64,000 nt of DNA from Streptomyces sp. NBC_00659 (GCF_036226925.1 NZ_CP109031.1:7564001-7628000), one strand, 5' to 3'; numbered from the stretch's first letter, positions 1-8,287 are shown. The notes: generated from the sequence alone by a model not told the origin. Numbers and translations are program-made.

Positions 1-886
1 GGGCCACGTCGGCGAACCGGTACTGATCCAGCAGGAACCGCCGGTCCGAGTTCAGACTCCGGCCGTAGCGCCCGATCAGCCCGCGGAGTTGCTTCTCCAG
101 GGCGCCGCGCTCCATGTCGGGAAGCAGATCCTGCAGCGGTACGACGAGCGGCGGGTCCGCGGCGATCAGGGCCTGGCCGTCGACCATGTGCGTGAGCTTG
201 TTGAACGCCTGGAGGCTGTCCCGGCTGCGCGCCTTGTCGGTCGTCCTCTTCCAGCGGTCGCGGCTCCGCGCGCTCAGATCCCCGGCGATATGGGTGCGTA
301 CCCAGTCCTCGTCGAAATGCGTGTACCACACGGGGAGATTGCCGAGCCCGGCGAAGCGTCTCATCCACTCGCGGTACGACCGCACCGTCGTACGGACGAT
401 GTCGGCGCGCTCCTTGCCGCTGAAGCCGTTCGCCCGGCCCGCGATGACGAAGCTGGCGGACAGCCGCTTGACGTCCCACTCCCAGGGGCCGGGCAGCGTC
501 TCGTCGAAGTCGTTGATGTCGAACATCATGCGCCGCTCCGGGGAGGCCAGCAGCCCGAAGTTCAACAGATGCGCGTCACCGCACAGTTGTGCCCTGATCC
601 CGGACCGGGGTGTGCCGGCGAGGTCCGCGGCCATGACGGCGGCGGCCCCGCGGTAGAAACGGAACGGCGACTCGGTCATCCTGCCGTAGCGGATCGGCAC
701 GAGCTCGGGCACCCGGGTCGCGGACTGCGCCTCCACGATGTCCACCGGGCCGGGCCGCTTCGGCGCCGGGGCGAAGTCGGAGTGACTGGAGCGCGGCACG
801 GCGGACCGGGCGGCCTTGCCGAGCGCGGCGCGCTCCGCCGGGGTGTGGTGCGGGGGATGGCTGCCGGCCGGGTGCTTGGGGGTCAT
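1..886 (-). CDS. DUF2252 family protein (3' end outside window)
   Basis: DUF2252 proteins are found throughout actinobacteria. They have a kinase-like look but no established reaction. The frame is open from 886 to the window edge (295 codons seen), so the C-terminus is missing. Visible landmarks are the conserved GDAHLLNFG block and, about 25 residues later, FDINDFDET followed by PGPWEWDVKRL, both hallmarks of the family. The ATG at 886 has a GGAG eight bases upstream. It is divergent from the GAP-family gene at 1314. The family assignment is firm; the function is unknown. Confidence 0.88.
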   Translation of the reverse strand, partial: MTPKHPAGSHPPHHTPAERAALGKAARSAVPRSSHSDFAPAPKRPGPVDIVEAQSATRVPELVPIRYGRMTESPFRFYRGAAAVMAADLAGTPRSGIRAQLCGDAHLLNFGLLASPERRMMFDINDFDETLPGPWEWDVKRLSASFVIAGRANGFSGKERADIVRTTVRSYREWMRRFAGLGNLPVWYTHFDEDWVRTHIAGDLSARSRDRWKRTTDKARSRDSLQAFNKLTHMVDGQALIAADPPLVVPLQDLLPDMERGALEKQLRGLIGRYGRSLNSDRRFLLDQYRFADVA

Positions 887-1313
887 CGCAGACGCTCCGC
901 GAGGTGGTACACCGAAGCGCGCGGCGCCGGTGCGGGCGGTGGCGGTTCGGCGGGGGATGCACCGCGCCGATACCCGGGAGGAAGGCTCTGGTCGAGGAAG
1001 TGCGGAGGGCGGGCGACGCGCGGCTCGCCGACCACAGGCTTCGGCGGCGTACGGGCGGTCGCCGGCATGCGGGTCGTGGTGGGAGGGGCCCGGTCCGGTC
1101 ACCAAGGTAGCTCCGGGCCATGTGTCCGGCGAGTTGGGCCGATCGGGCGAGCGCGGGCCGGGAGGCCGCGACGGGATGCCGTGCGGGCCGGGCACAGAGC
1201 CAGCGCCGCCCCGCTGCACGGGGAGGGCGCCGTCGGGCCGTACGGGGAGGGTGCCGGAGTTCGCCGTGGCGGGCGTGACACCGGATTTGTGGACGTGCGC
1301 GGGGGAGGTGACC
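887..1313. other. Divergent intergenic region without a supported gene
   Basis: These 427 bases separate two divergent genes and must carry their promoters, but I cannot point to a convincing -35/-10 pair. Open frames here are GC-driven and have no recognisable protein features. One short direct repeat, ACGGGGAGGGYGCCG, occurs near 1218 and 1240. Confidence 0.5.
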
Positions 1314-2015
1314 ATGAGGGCATGCGCGCTACCGCGGCTCCGGGCCACGCGAGACCACGCGGGGTCGGCCATGGTCCTTGACCTGCTGCTCATCGGTCTG
1401 GCGATCGCCCTGGACCCGCTGCCGGTCACGGGATTCGTGCTGGTGCTGTCGTCGCGCAAGGGGATCTGGAAAGGCCTCGCCTTCATCCTGACCTGGCTGG
1501 CCTCCTTCGTCGCCATCATCGCCGCCGTGCTGGCCATGACCGGCGGCGAGCCGCCGCCCCCGAGATCCGCGCCGTCCACGGCGGCGCTGGCCGCCAAGCT
1601 GGCCATCGGTGTCGGACTCGTCCTCTACGCGGAACGCACCCGGCGCAACATCGGCAAGCGGCCGAAGTCCTCCGGTTTCATGGCGCGGACCGAACAGATC
1701 TCCTCCTGGACGGCGGCCGGGCTCGCGCTGCTGCTCCAGCCGTGGGGGATGGTCGCGGCCGGCGCCGCCACCGTCGTGGACGCCCAGCTCGGTCACGCCG
1801 CGTCGTACGCGGCCCTGATGGGCTACGTCCTGCTGGCCACTTCCAGCCTTCTGACGATGGAGCTCTACGCGACGTTCGCCCCCCGAACCGCCCATGTGCG
1901 GCTCGGGAAGCTGCGCGCCTGGATGGAGCGGCACCAGGACAAGGCGCTGGTGTCGCTGTTCCTCTTCCTGGGGCTGTGGCTGGTCGGCAAGAGCATCTAC
2001 CAGCTGACCGCGTGA
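1314..2015 (+). CDS. GAP-family (Sap-like) integral membrane protein
   Basis: This 233-residue protein belongs to the GAP / sulfolipid-1-addressing-protein family, mycobacterial relatives of which help move lipids across the membrane. About six hydrophobic helices are visible, beginning with LLLIGLAIALDPLPVTGFVLVL and ending with ALVSLFLFLGLWLVG. A cytoplasmic loop rich in R and K follows helix three. I chose ATG 1314 because GGGGGAGGTG lies five bases upstream. ATG 1371 would also work but has no ribosome site. Transported substrate unknown; the role in lipid export is only by analogy. Confidence 0.75.
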   Translation: MRACALPRLRATRDHAGSAMVLDLLLIGLAIALDPLPVTGFVLVLSSRKGIWKGLAFILTWLASFVAIIAAVLAMTGGEPPPPRSAPSTAALAAKLAIGVGLVLYAERTRRNIGKRPKSSGFMARTEQISSWTAAGLALLLQPWGMVAAGAATVVDAQLGHAASYAALMGYVLLATSSLLTMELYATFAPRTAHVRLGKLRAWMERHQDKALVSLFLFLGLWLVGKSIYQLTA

Positions 2016-2086
2016 ACCACCCGAACGGCCCGAACTGCACCGTTCCCGGCGGCCGGAGAAGGCGTCGTACCGAAATGCGGCGGCTT

Positions 2087-2110
2087 CCGTCCGGTGCTGC
2101 AATGGCATTG
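2087..2110 (+). promoter_or_regulatory. 24-bp element shared with the SHOCT-gene promoter
   Basis: The element CCGTYCGGTGCTSCAATG plus six further bases occurs here, 43 bases before the DUF6325 start, and again at 3271-3294 upstream of the SHOCT gene (19 of 24 positions identical). At 3271 it forms the spacer of a sigma-R-like promoter. Here the flanking hexamers are degenerate (GGCTT and GCA). It may be a regulator site or a decayed duplicate promoter. Confidence 0.4.
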
Positions 2111-2152
2111 ACCGGGGGCAGGGGAAAACCATGACCGTACAGGGGTGAAGCC

Positions 2153-2596
2153 GTGAGCGAAGATGAATTCGTCGAGATGGGACCGATCGACTATATCGTC
2201 GTGGAGTTTCCCGGTAACCGAATGACGGGTGAGGGACTTCCGATCCTGGTCGATCTGGTGGATCGCGGCCTCATTCGGATTCTCGACCTTTTGTTCGTGA
2301 GAAAGGATGCCGACGGATCCGTGGCCGGCATGGAGGTCGCCGACTTCGACGGCGACGGAGCCCTCGACCTCGCCGTGTTCGAGGGCGTGTCCTCCGGTCT
2401 GCTGGGCGAGGACGACATCGAAGAGGCCGGGAAGGCGCTGGAGCCCGGCAACTCCGCCGGAATCCTGGTCTACGAGAACGTGTGGGCGGCGCCCTTCGCC
2501 ACCGCGCTGCGGCGCGGCGGCGCCCAGATGGTCGCCTCCGGGCGCATCCCGGTGCCGGCCGTGCTGGCCGCGCTGGAGGAGACGGACGCCGGATAG
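2153..2596 (+). CDS. DUF6325 family protein
   Basis: A 147-residue soluble protein recognised as DUF6325, a family often found beside SHOCT and DUF7144 genes in actinobacteria. The N-terminal half carries MGPIDYIVVEFPGN and the middle ADFDGDGALDLAVFEG, an acidic segment that could bind a cation. The C-terminus is an alpha-helical stretch rich in alanine and arginine. The GTG start has GGGGTGAAG just upstream. A strong terminator follows at 2631. Function unknown; the neighbourhood suggests a role in stress or envelope homeostasis. Confidence 0.82.
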   Translation: MSEDEFVEMGPIDYIVVEFPGNRMTGEGLPILVDLVDRGLIRILDLLFVRKDADGSVAGMEVADFDGDGALDLAVFEGVSSGLLGEDDIEEAGKALEPGNSAGILVYENVWAAPFATALRRGGAQMVASGRIPVPAVLAALEETDAG

Positions 2597-2630
2597 ACAC
2601 GCCGGACAGACAGCCGGCACACGCACGAGA

Positions 2631-2674
2631 CCGGCAGCGGCCCCGCACCTCGCTCGGTGCGGGGCCGCTGCCGG
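2631..2674. terminator. Bidirectional hairpin terminator
   Basis: A perfect 19-bp stem (2631-2649 with 2656-2674) closes a six-base TCGCTC loop. It sits between the convergent DUF6325 and DUF7144 genes, 35 bases after one stop and 29 bases from the other, so it can serve both strands. No U-tract follows, as is usual in Streptomyces. Confidence 0.85.
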
Positions 2675-2702
2675 CCGGAGACTCCGGGGAGATCGCGGGC
2701 GG

Positions 2703-3131
2703 CTACGCGGTACGGGCGTCCCGGTCCGATCCGACGCACAGCGCCCAGATGACGAAGGCGTCGATGGCGATCAGGACGCTGGCCCACACCGGGGAGTGCG
2801 GCAGCCACATGAAGTTGGCGACCATGGACAGCCCCGCCAGGGTGATGCCGACGATCCGGGCCCACAGCATGCCGCGGAACACGGCGACGCCGGCGAGGAC
2901 GACCAGGACGCCGAGGGTGAGATGGATCCATCCCCAGCTCGTGAGGTTGAAGGTGTAGACGTAGTTGCGGGTGGTGACGAACACGTCGTCCTGGGCGATG
3001 GCGGCGATGCCCTGGAATATCGCCATCGCCCCTCCGAAGATCATCATGACTCCGGCGAAGGCCGTCCAGCCGGACACCCACGCCCCCGAACTGCCGGCGG
3101 TTCCCTGCCGGTGCATACCCGTCGTAGCCAT
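2703..3131 (-). CDS. DUF7144 family membrane protein
   Basis: A 142-residue protein with four hydrophobic helices: roughly residues 20-42 (GWTAFAGVMMIFGGAMAIFQG), 65-85, 90-108 and 115-132. A short polar N-terminus precedes them. The family is common in Streptomyces and has no assigned function. ATG 3131 is preceded by GGGAGGAGCTCGCA, a strong ribosome site; longer readings of the frame lack one. It is divergent from the SHOCT gene and convergent with DUF6325, forming a three-gene group seen repeatedly in this genus. Confidence 0.85.
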   Translation of the reverse strand: MATTGMHRQGTAGSSGAWVSGWTAFAGVMMIFGGAMAIFQGIAAIAQDDVFVTTRNYVYTFNLTSWGWIHLTLGVLVVLAGVAVFRGMLWARIVGITLAGLSMVANFMWLPHSPVWASVLIAIDAFVIWALCVGSDRDARTA

Positions 3132-3265
3132 TGCGAGCTCCTCCCGCTTAGATCTCACCACTGACCGGGCGACGGCCGGTGGCCCACATTTCAGCTTGCC
3201 ATGGGAATGACAGACCGGCAGATCGTCGGAAATCGCGACCGATGGGGGAGCGATCGAGGTGCGGG

Positions 3266-3291
3266 GGAATCCGTTCGGTGCTCCAATGGTT
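3266..3291 (+). promoter_or_regulatory. Sigma-R-like promoter upstream of the SHOCT gene
   Basis: GGAAT at 3266-3270 is followed by exactly 18 bases and GTT at 3289-3291. This matches the GGGAAT-N18-GTT pattern I know for the thiol-stress sigma factor SigR of Streptomyces. It would give a leader of roughly 85-90 bases before the GTG at 3385. Confidence 0.5.
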
Positions 3292-3384
3292 CTGCCCGAT
3301 GCGCCGGGACGAATTCGGCGCACCTAGGGGATCGAATCCCTGTCGGACTCGTTCCGTATGTCTCGTGCCGGAAAGGAAACCACC

Positions 3385-3660
3385 GTGCCAGGTCTCCTCC
3401 GCGGGGTCGCCCGCACCGCCGTGGTGGCCGGTACGGCCACCGCCGTCTCGGGCCGTGTGTCCCGTCGTCAGCAGGGACGATGGGCACAGCAGGAAGCCCA
3501 GCAGCAGTACCAGGAGCAGCCGCCCCCGCCTCCGCCCCCCGCTCCGGCCGACGAGATGACCAGCAAGATCGATCAGCTCAAGCAGCTCGGGGACCTCAAG
3601 GCCCAGGGCGTGCTCACCGAAGCCGAGTTCGAGACACAGAAGGCCCGCATCCTCGGCTGA
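3385..3660 (+). CDS. SHOCT-domain small protein
   Basis: The 91-residue product has a hydrophobic or weakly membrane-active N-terminus (LLRGVARTAVVAGTATAV), a QQ-rich segment, a run of eight prolines, and a C-terminal SHOCT module (residues about 58-91) with the typical IDQLKQLGDLKAQGVLTEAEF signature. SHOCT modules are short oligomerisation or tethering domains of unclear function. GTG 3385 has GGAAAGGAAACC upstream; ATG 3358 does not. The sigma-R-like promoter at 3266 suggests induction by redox stress. Confidence 0.85.
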   Translation: MPGLLRGVARTAVVAGTATAVSGRVSRRQQGRWAQQEAQQQYQEQPPPPPPPAPADEMTSKIDQLKQLGDLKAQGVLTEAEFETQKARILG

Positions 3661-3696
3661 CTCGCGTCCTTCGCCGGACGGTGGGCGGACTCCCTG

Positions 3697-4188
3697 TCAG
3701 CCCACCCGGTGGCCGTTCTCCAGTTCCGCCGTGCCCGACCCCTCCGCCAGGACGTCGAGCGCGGCGAGGACGCGACGGCCCGAGGCGCCCGACAGATGAG
3801 CGGGCACTTCCTCGCGCGGCACCAGCCGCCAGGACAGCAGCTCCTCCTCCTGGAGCCGGATCGCCTTGAGTTCCCGCTCGCCGAGCACCCCGCCGTCGTA
3901 CAGATAGGCCACGATCGGTGGGCGCTCCGGCCCCAGGACCCAGTCGACCGCCAGCAGCCGCCCGAGCTCCACGTCGAGGCCGATCTCCTCGGCCGTCTCG
4001 CGGCGCGCACCCCGTCGAGGGCTCTCGCCGGCGTCCGATTCCACCGTTCCGCCCGGCAGGGTCCAGCCCTCGCGGTAGTTCGGTTCGACGATCAGTACCC
4101 GCCCTTCGGCGTCGCGGAGGAGGGCGGCGGCCCCGACGAGGACACGGGGCAGGCCGGCGATATATACGGCGAAGTCCGAAGTGGTCAC
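3697..4188 (-). CDS. NUDIX hydrolase
   Basis: A 163-residue NUDIX enzyme of the type that hydrolyses nucleoside-diphosphate-linked substrates using divalent metal. The box is complete in its second half (RETAEEIGL, preceded by E and seven residues). The first half reads GGTVESDAGES, two residues longer than the canonical GG-x-x-E-x-GE spacing. The start chosen is GTG 4188, where TTSDFAVYIAG begins. There is no ribosome site, but TACCCT lies seven bases upstream (4196-4201), consistent with a leaderless transcript. Substrate not predictable. Confidence 0.85.
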   Translation of the reverse strand: MTTSDFAVYIAGLPRVLVGAAALLRDAEGRVLIVEPNYREGWTLPGGTVESDAGESPRRGARRETAEEIGLDVELGRLLAVDWVLGPERPPIVAYLYDGGVLGERELKAIRLQEEELLSWRLVPREEVPAHLSGASGRRVLAALDVLAEGSGTAELENGHRVG

Positions 4189-4223
4189 CCCACGAAGGGT
4201 AGCGAGAAGACCCGTACGCTCGC

Positions 4224-4272
4224 GGCCAGCGGCCAGCGGCCAGCGGCCAGCGGGCAGCGGGCAGCGGGCAGC
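4224..4272. repeat. Seven tandem copies of a 7-bp unit
   Basis: Four copies of GGCCAGC (4224-4251) are followed by three of GGGCAGC (4252-4272), with no interruption. The tract lies between the NUDIX start and the end of the ADP-ribosylglycohydrolase gene, just outside both coding regions, and is a likely slippage-prone variable-number repeat. Confidence 0.9.
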
Positions 4273-4282
4273 GGCCCGGGGC

Positions 4283-5347
4283 TCAGGCTTCGGCCAGCGC
4301 GACCGTGCGTGACGCGAGCTCGCTGATCCGTACCCCGTCGAAGCCGAACACCGCGCTGCGGACCGTGTCCTCCAGCGGGTCCTTCCACTGCGGGGGGATC
4401 GCCTCCGCACCGCACAGGACGCCCGCGACGGAGCCCGCGGTCGCGCCGTTCGAGTCGGTGTCCAGGCCGCCGCGGACCGTCAGCGTGATGGTGCGGGTGA
4501 AGTCCCCGTCGCCGTACAGCAGCCCGGCGGTCAGCACCGCCGCGTTCGGGACCGCGTGGATCCAGCCCATCCCCGCCGTCTCCTCGGACACGGCGGTGAG
4601 CGTGTCCTCCCAGGTCATCCGGGTCTCGTGGAGCGCGAGCACCCGGCGCACGGTGCGGGACAGGCGACTGCTCGCGGGGATCACGGTGAGCGCCGTGTCC
4701 AGCGCGTCCCGGACGGAGGGGGCGGTGAAGGCCGCGGAGATCAGCGCCGCCGCCCACATCGCGCCGTACACGCCGTTGCCCGTGTGGGACAGGACGGCGT
4801 CACGGCGGGCCAGGGAGGCCGCGCGCTGCGGCTGCCCCGGAGACGTCCAGCCGTAGACGTCCGCGCGGATCAGCGCCCCGATCCATTCCTGGTACGGGTT
4901 CTCGTACGTCGCCGTCACCGGCGGTTTCAGACCCTTGGCGAGGTTGCGGTAGGCGGCGCGCTCCGCCGTGAACGTCTGGAGATACGGAAGCCGCGTCAGC
5001 CACAGGTCACCGACCTGCTCGGTGCTGAACGAGAAGCCGTGCGTCTCCAGCAGGTCGAGCCCGAGGATCGCGTAGTCCACGTCGTCGTCACGGCAACTGC
5101 CGTGGATGCGGCCGCGCACACAGTCGCGCCACTCGGGCCGCAGCTCGAACTCGCCCGCGTCGTCGTCGGCGGGCCCGGGGAGATAGTCGGTCAGGGGCAG
5201 GGCGGCGGCCTGCCGCAGGTAGCGGTCGATCCGGTCCCGCGTCCAGTGGTCGCCCTGCTCGACCGGCTTGCCGAGCATGTTGCCCGCGATCCGGCCGAGC
5301 CAGCCCCCGAGGACGCGGTCGGCGAAGTCGGTTCCCACAGGGGTCAT
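4283..5347 (-). CDS. ADP-ribosylglycohydrolase family protein
   Basis: A 354-residue protein of the DraG/ARH fold, which removes ADP-ribose from proteins or small molecules using two Mg ions. N-terminal landmarks are DRVLGGWLGRIAGNMLGKPVE (about residues 9-29), the metal-ligand region CRDDDVDYAILGLDLLE (about 85-102), and the C-terminal GGLDTDSNGATAGSVAGVLCG motif (about 300-320) that supplies the second metal site. Both acidic metal blocks look intact, so it is probably active. ATG 5347 follows CGGAGCC. The NUDIX gene downstream may process ADP-ribose released here, but that link is inference. Confidence 0.88.
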   Translation of the reverse strand: MTPVGTDFADRVLGGWLGRIAGNMLGKPVEQGDHWTRDRIDRYLRQAAALPLTDYLPGPADDDAGEFELRPEWRDCVRGRIHGSCRDDDVDYAILGLDLLETHGFSFSTEQVGDLWLTRLPYLQTFTAERAAYRNLAKGLKPPVTATYENPYQEWIGALIRADVYGWTSPGQPQRAASLARRDAVLSHTGNGVYGAMWAAALISAAFTAPSVRDALDTALTVIPASSRLSRTVRRVLALHETRMTWEDTLTAVSEETAGMGWIHAVPNAAVLTAGLLYGDGDFTRTITLTVRGGLDTDSNGATAGSVAGVLCGAEAIPPQWKDPLEDTVRSAVFGFDGVRISELASRTVALAEA

Positions 5348-5591
5348 GGCTCCGGTCTACCCAATTCCGGGCGGGCGTGCTCGCCGGGGAGGCAGGGAAT
5401 CGGGTGTTCCGGGAGCCGCCGGGCCCGCAGACGTCCACGCCGGACGGATCGACGGCCGCCGGTCCCGGGCCGGCCCAGGGCCGGTCCCGCAGGCTGGGCA
5501 GGGGCATGACGGCGGGCGTCCGCTCCGGCTATGGTCGCAGCGGCGCGACTGCCTTGACATGTGCAAGGCCCGGAAGCAAGGGGAATGCAAG

Positions 5592-6743
5592 GTGGCGGAC
5601 GCAGCTGTGGATCGGACCCCGCGTGTGCTCATCGCGGCGGACAAGTTCAAGGGATCTCTGACGGCCGTACAGGTCGCGGAGCGGGTGACCGCGGGACTGC
5701 GCCGGGTCGCGCCGCACGCCGAGATCGAGTCGCTGCCCGTGGCCGACGGCGGCGACGGCACCGTCGACGCGGCGGTCGCGGCCGGATTCGAGCGCCGCGA
5801 GGTGCGCGTCGCCGGACCGCTGGGCCACGAGGTGACGGCCGCGTTCGCGCTGCGCGGGCGGACGGCGGTCGTGGAGATGGCCGAGGCGAGCGGGCTCCAG
5901 CGGCTGCCCAGGGGCGTCTTCGCGCCGCTCTCGTCCTCGACGTACGGCACCGGGGAACTGTTGCGCGCCGCGCTGGACGCCGGTGTCGACACCGTCGTCT
6001 TCGGCGTGGGTGGCAGCGCGACGACGGACGGCGGGGCGGGCATGCTCTCCGCGCTCGGCGCGCGTTTCCTCGACGCGGAGGGTGAGCCGGTGGCTCCCGG
6101 AGGCGCCGCGCTGGGCGATGTGGAGAGCGCCGATCTGTCCGGCCTCGACGACCGGTTCGCGGCGGTCGACCTCGTCCTCGCCAGCGACGTGGACAACCCG
6201 TTGACCGGACCGACGGGCGCGCCCGCCGTCTACGGCCCCCAGAAGGGCGCCGGTCCCGACGACGTGGCGGTGCTGGACAGCGCACTCGCCCATTTCGCCG
6301 GTGTCCTGGAGAAGGAGATTGGACCGAAGGCCGCCGGGTACGCCTCCGCGCCCGGCGCCGGTGCCGCGGGCGGAGTCGGATACGGGGCCCTGGTCCTGGG
6401 CGCACGCTTCCGGCCCGGTATCGAGGTGATGCTCGACGTGCTCGGCTTCGCGCCCGCGCTGGAGCGCGCCACGCTGGTGATCACCGGTGAGGGGTCGCTG
6501 GACGAGCAGACCCTGCACGGCAAGGCGCCCGCCGGGGTCGCGGCGGCCGCCCGGGCAGGGGGCAAGGAGGTCGTCGCGGTCTGCGGCCGCCTCGCGCTCC
6601 GGCCCGAGGCGCTCGGCAGGGCCGGCATCCGGCGGGCCTACCCCCTCACCGAGGCCGAGCCCGACATCGCGCGGTGCATCGCCGACGCCGGCCCGATCCT
6701 GGAGCGGGTGGCGGAGAACATCGGGCGGGACTTCCTGGTCTGA
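5592..6743 (+). CDS. Glycerate kinase (GlxK/GarK type)
   Basis: This 383-residue enzyme phosphorylates glycerate with ATP, feeding glyoxylate and sugar-acid carbon into glycolysis. The family signature ADKFKGSLTAVQVAE opens the protein at about residue 16. VADGGDGTVDA, GVGGSATTDGGAGML and TGEGSLDEQTLHGKAP follow in the usual order. Length is normal for the family. GTG 5592 follows AAGGGGAATGCAAG; the much longer upstream frame has no protein features. No terminator is visible downstream, only a repeat-rich spacer. Confidence 0.9.
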   Translation: MADAAVDRTPRVLIAADKFKGSLTAVQVAERVTAGLRRVAPHAEIESLPVADGGDGTVDAAVAAGFERREVRVAGPLGHEVTAAFALRGRTAVVEMAEASGLQRLPRGVFAPLSSSTYGTGELLRAALDAGVDTVVFGVGGSATTDGGAGMLSALGARFLDAEGEPVAPGGAALGDVESADLSGLDDRFAAVDLVLASDVDNPLTGPTGAPAVYGPQKGAGPDDVAVLDSALAHFAGVLEKEIGPKAAGYASAPGAGAAGGVGYGALVLGARFRPGIEVMLDVLGFAPALERATLVITGEGSLDEQTLHGKAPAGVAAAARAGGKEVVAVCGRLALRPEALGRAGIRRAYPLTEAEPDIARCIADAGPILERVAENIGRDFLV

Positions 6744-6790
6744 GGGCCGATCGGCCTGGCCTGAGGCCCGATCCGCCCGCGCGGACCCGC

Positions 6791-6880
6791 CACCCGAGGC
6801 GTTCGCCGTTCTCGGACCGGCCGCCCGAGGCGTTCGCCGTTCTCGGACCGCGGTCCGGGGAGTTCACCCTCCTCGGACCG
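6791..6880. repeat. 31-bp tandem repeat, about three copies
   Basis: Two near-identical units start at 6793 and 6824, and a degenerate third follows to 6880. Each ends in CTCGGACCG. The array lies in the convergent spacer between the glycerate kinase gene and the end of the PucR-type regulator gene, and contains no supported gene. Confidence 0.8.
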
Positions 6881-6957
6881 CGGCCCGAGGACGGTCCGTC
6901 GTCGTCCTCGCCGTCCTCGGCGTCGTGGGCCGTGCCGCGGACCGGCCACTCCCCGGT

Positions 6958-8235
6958 TCACCGTCCCGGCCCAGGCCCCGGCCCCGGCCCCGGTCCCGCC
7001 CCCGGTCCCGCCCCCGGTCCCGCCCCCGTGACCGGCGCGGCGCCCGCCAGCCGGTAGGCGTCCAGGGCCAGGGTCATCTCGATCAGGTCGCGGGGGCGGG
7101 CCAGTGAGCGGGAGGTGAGCTGTTCCAGCCGGCGCAGGCGGTTGAACACGGTGTTCCGGTGGCAGTACAGACGTCCGGCCGCGCGTCCCGCGGAACCCTC
7201 GCAGGCCAGCCACATGTCCAGCGTCTCGATCAGCACGGCCCGGTCCCCGGGTTCGAGCTCGAGCAGCGTGCCGAACACGTCGGACACCAGCCGGGCCGCC
7301 AGCTCCGGCTGGCTCACGACGAGCGCCGTCGGCATCCGCTGATCCAGGCGTACGACACCCGTCGCGTCCGGCGGACAGGTGCGCAGCGCCAGTTCGGCCC
7401 ACCGCCGGGCCCGCCCCAGCTCGCCCAGACCCGAGACGACGGGACTGATGCCGCCCGGACCCGAGCGCCGTCCGTCCAGCAGCCGGGCCACCCCGTCCAG
7501 GCCCTGTCCGGCGTCCAGCGCCACCACCGCGATCTCGCAGTCGGCCCGCATCCGCCAGATGAACCGCAGCCCCGCGCCCACCATCGGCCGGACGCAGACG
7601 TCCCGTCCGTCGTGACGTTCCGTCCGCAGCACGACGACGGCATACGGTCCGTGTTCGGGCAGATCGAGTCCGGCCGCCGCCCGCGCCGCGAGCCCCGGCG
7701 CCTCCTGGCCCTCAAGGAGCGCGTCGAGCAGGGCCTGCAACTGCTCGTCCGTGCGCCGCCGCAGCTCCCGTTCCGTGGCGAGGTAGGACTCCGACGCGGT
7801 CGTGGCCTGCGCGTCCACGGCCGACCACACCATCGTGGCGCAGCGCATGAGCACCGCGAGCCGTTCGGGCTCCCGGCTCGCCGCGCTCTCCATCAGCGCG
7901 TCCCACACCAGATAGCCCGCGGCACGGTAGGCGTGCACCAGGAGTTCGAGCGGCAGCCCCTGGTGGGCCCGCCGCCGACCCGCCTCCTCGGCGTGCTCCA
8001 GATCGCGGCGCGGTGAGTCCCGCGGCGCGGAGATCGCCTTGATGCCGATGCGCATCGCGGTCTCCGCCTCCCGCCACTGCTGGTCGTACGGCAGCACCTG
8101 TCCGTAGACGGGGGAGTACTCGGTGAGCTGCCTGACGTGCTCGTCGACGAGCTCGGGCAGCCGTTCCAGCAGAGCCGTACACGACTCCGCGAGCAGCTTC
8201 CAGTCATGACCGGTCCGCGGTCTGCGCCCTCCCAT
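6958..8235 (-). CDS. PucR/CdaR-type transcriptional regulator
   Basis: A 425-residue regulator. The N-terminal two thirds is an all-alpha and GGDEF-like sensory region. The C-terminus (about residues 335-400) is the PucR helix-turn-helix, with EPGDRAVLIETLDMWLACEG, the RLYCHRNTVFNRLRRLE recognition segment and DLIEMTLALDAYR. It ends in an odd low-complexity tail of alternating G, P and A. The start is uncertain: ATG 8235 has no clear ribosome site and GTG 8259 is an alternative. It is divergent from the importer operon, so it very likely controls that operon. A palindrome at 8288 is the candidate operator. Confidence 0.87.
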   Translation of the reverse strand: MGGRRPRTGHDWKLLAESCTALLERLPELVDEHVRQLTEYSPVYGQVLPYDQQWREAETAMRIGIKAISAPRDSPRRDLEHAEEAGRRRAHQGLPLELLVHAYRAAGYLVWDALMESAASREPERLAVLMRCATMVWSAVDAQATTASESYLATERELRRRTDEQLQALLDALLEGQEAPGLAARAAAGLDLPEHGPYAVVVLRTERHDGRDVCVRPMVGAGLRFIWRMRADCEIAVVALDAGQGLDGVARLLDGRRSGPGGISPVVSGLGELGRARRWAELALRTCPPDATGVVRLDQRMPTALVVSQPELAARLVSDVFGTLLELEPGDRAVLIETLDMWLACEGSAGRAAGRLYCHRNTVFNRLRRLEQLTSRSLARPRDLIEMTLALDAYRLAGAAPVTGAGPGAGPGAGPGPGPGPGPGR

Positions 8236-8287
8236 GGCCGGAGGATGCCACCGGAACACGGGGTCGCACAGGCCCCTGACACGCGGT

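Noticed and set aside
1099..1323. Small minus-strand frame in the first divergent gap
   Set aside because: Low-complexity composition, no ribosome site and no family resemblance.
2016..2152. Possible additional small gene between the GAP and DUF6325 genes
   Set aside because: No start with a ribosome site; the space is explained by the promoter element at 2087.
3298..3345. tRNA-like block (a TCGAATCCC-like loop and a GCGCCG/CGGCGC stem) upstream of the SHOCT gene
   Set aside because: No acceptor stem or anticodon arm can be built around it, and it lies inside the leader predicted from the sigma-R-like promoter.
5554..5559. TTGACA perfect -35 box before the glycerate kinase gene
   Set aside because: No acceptable -10 hexamer occurs 16-19 bases downstream, so I do not call a promoter.
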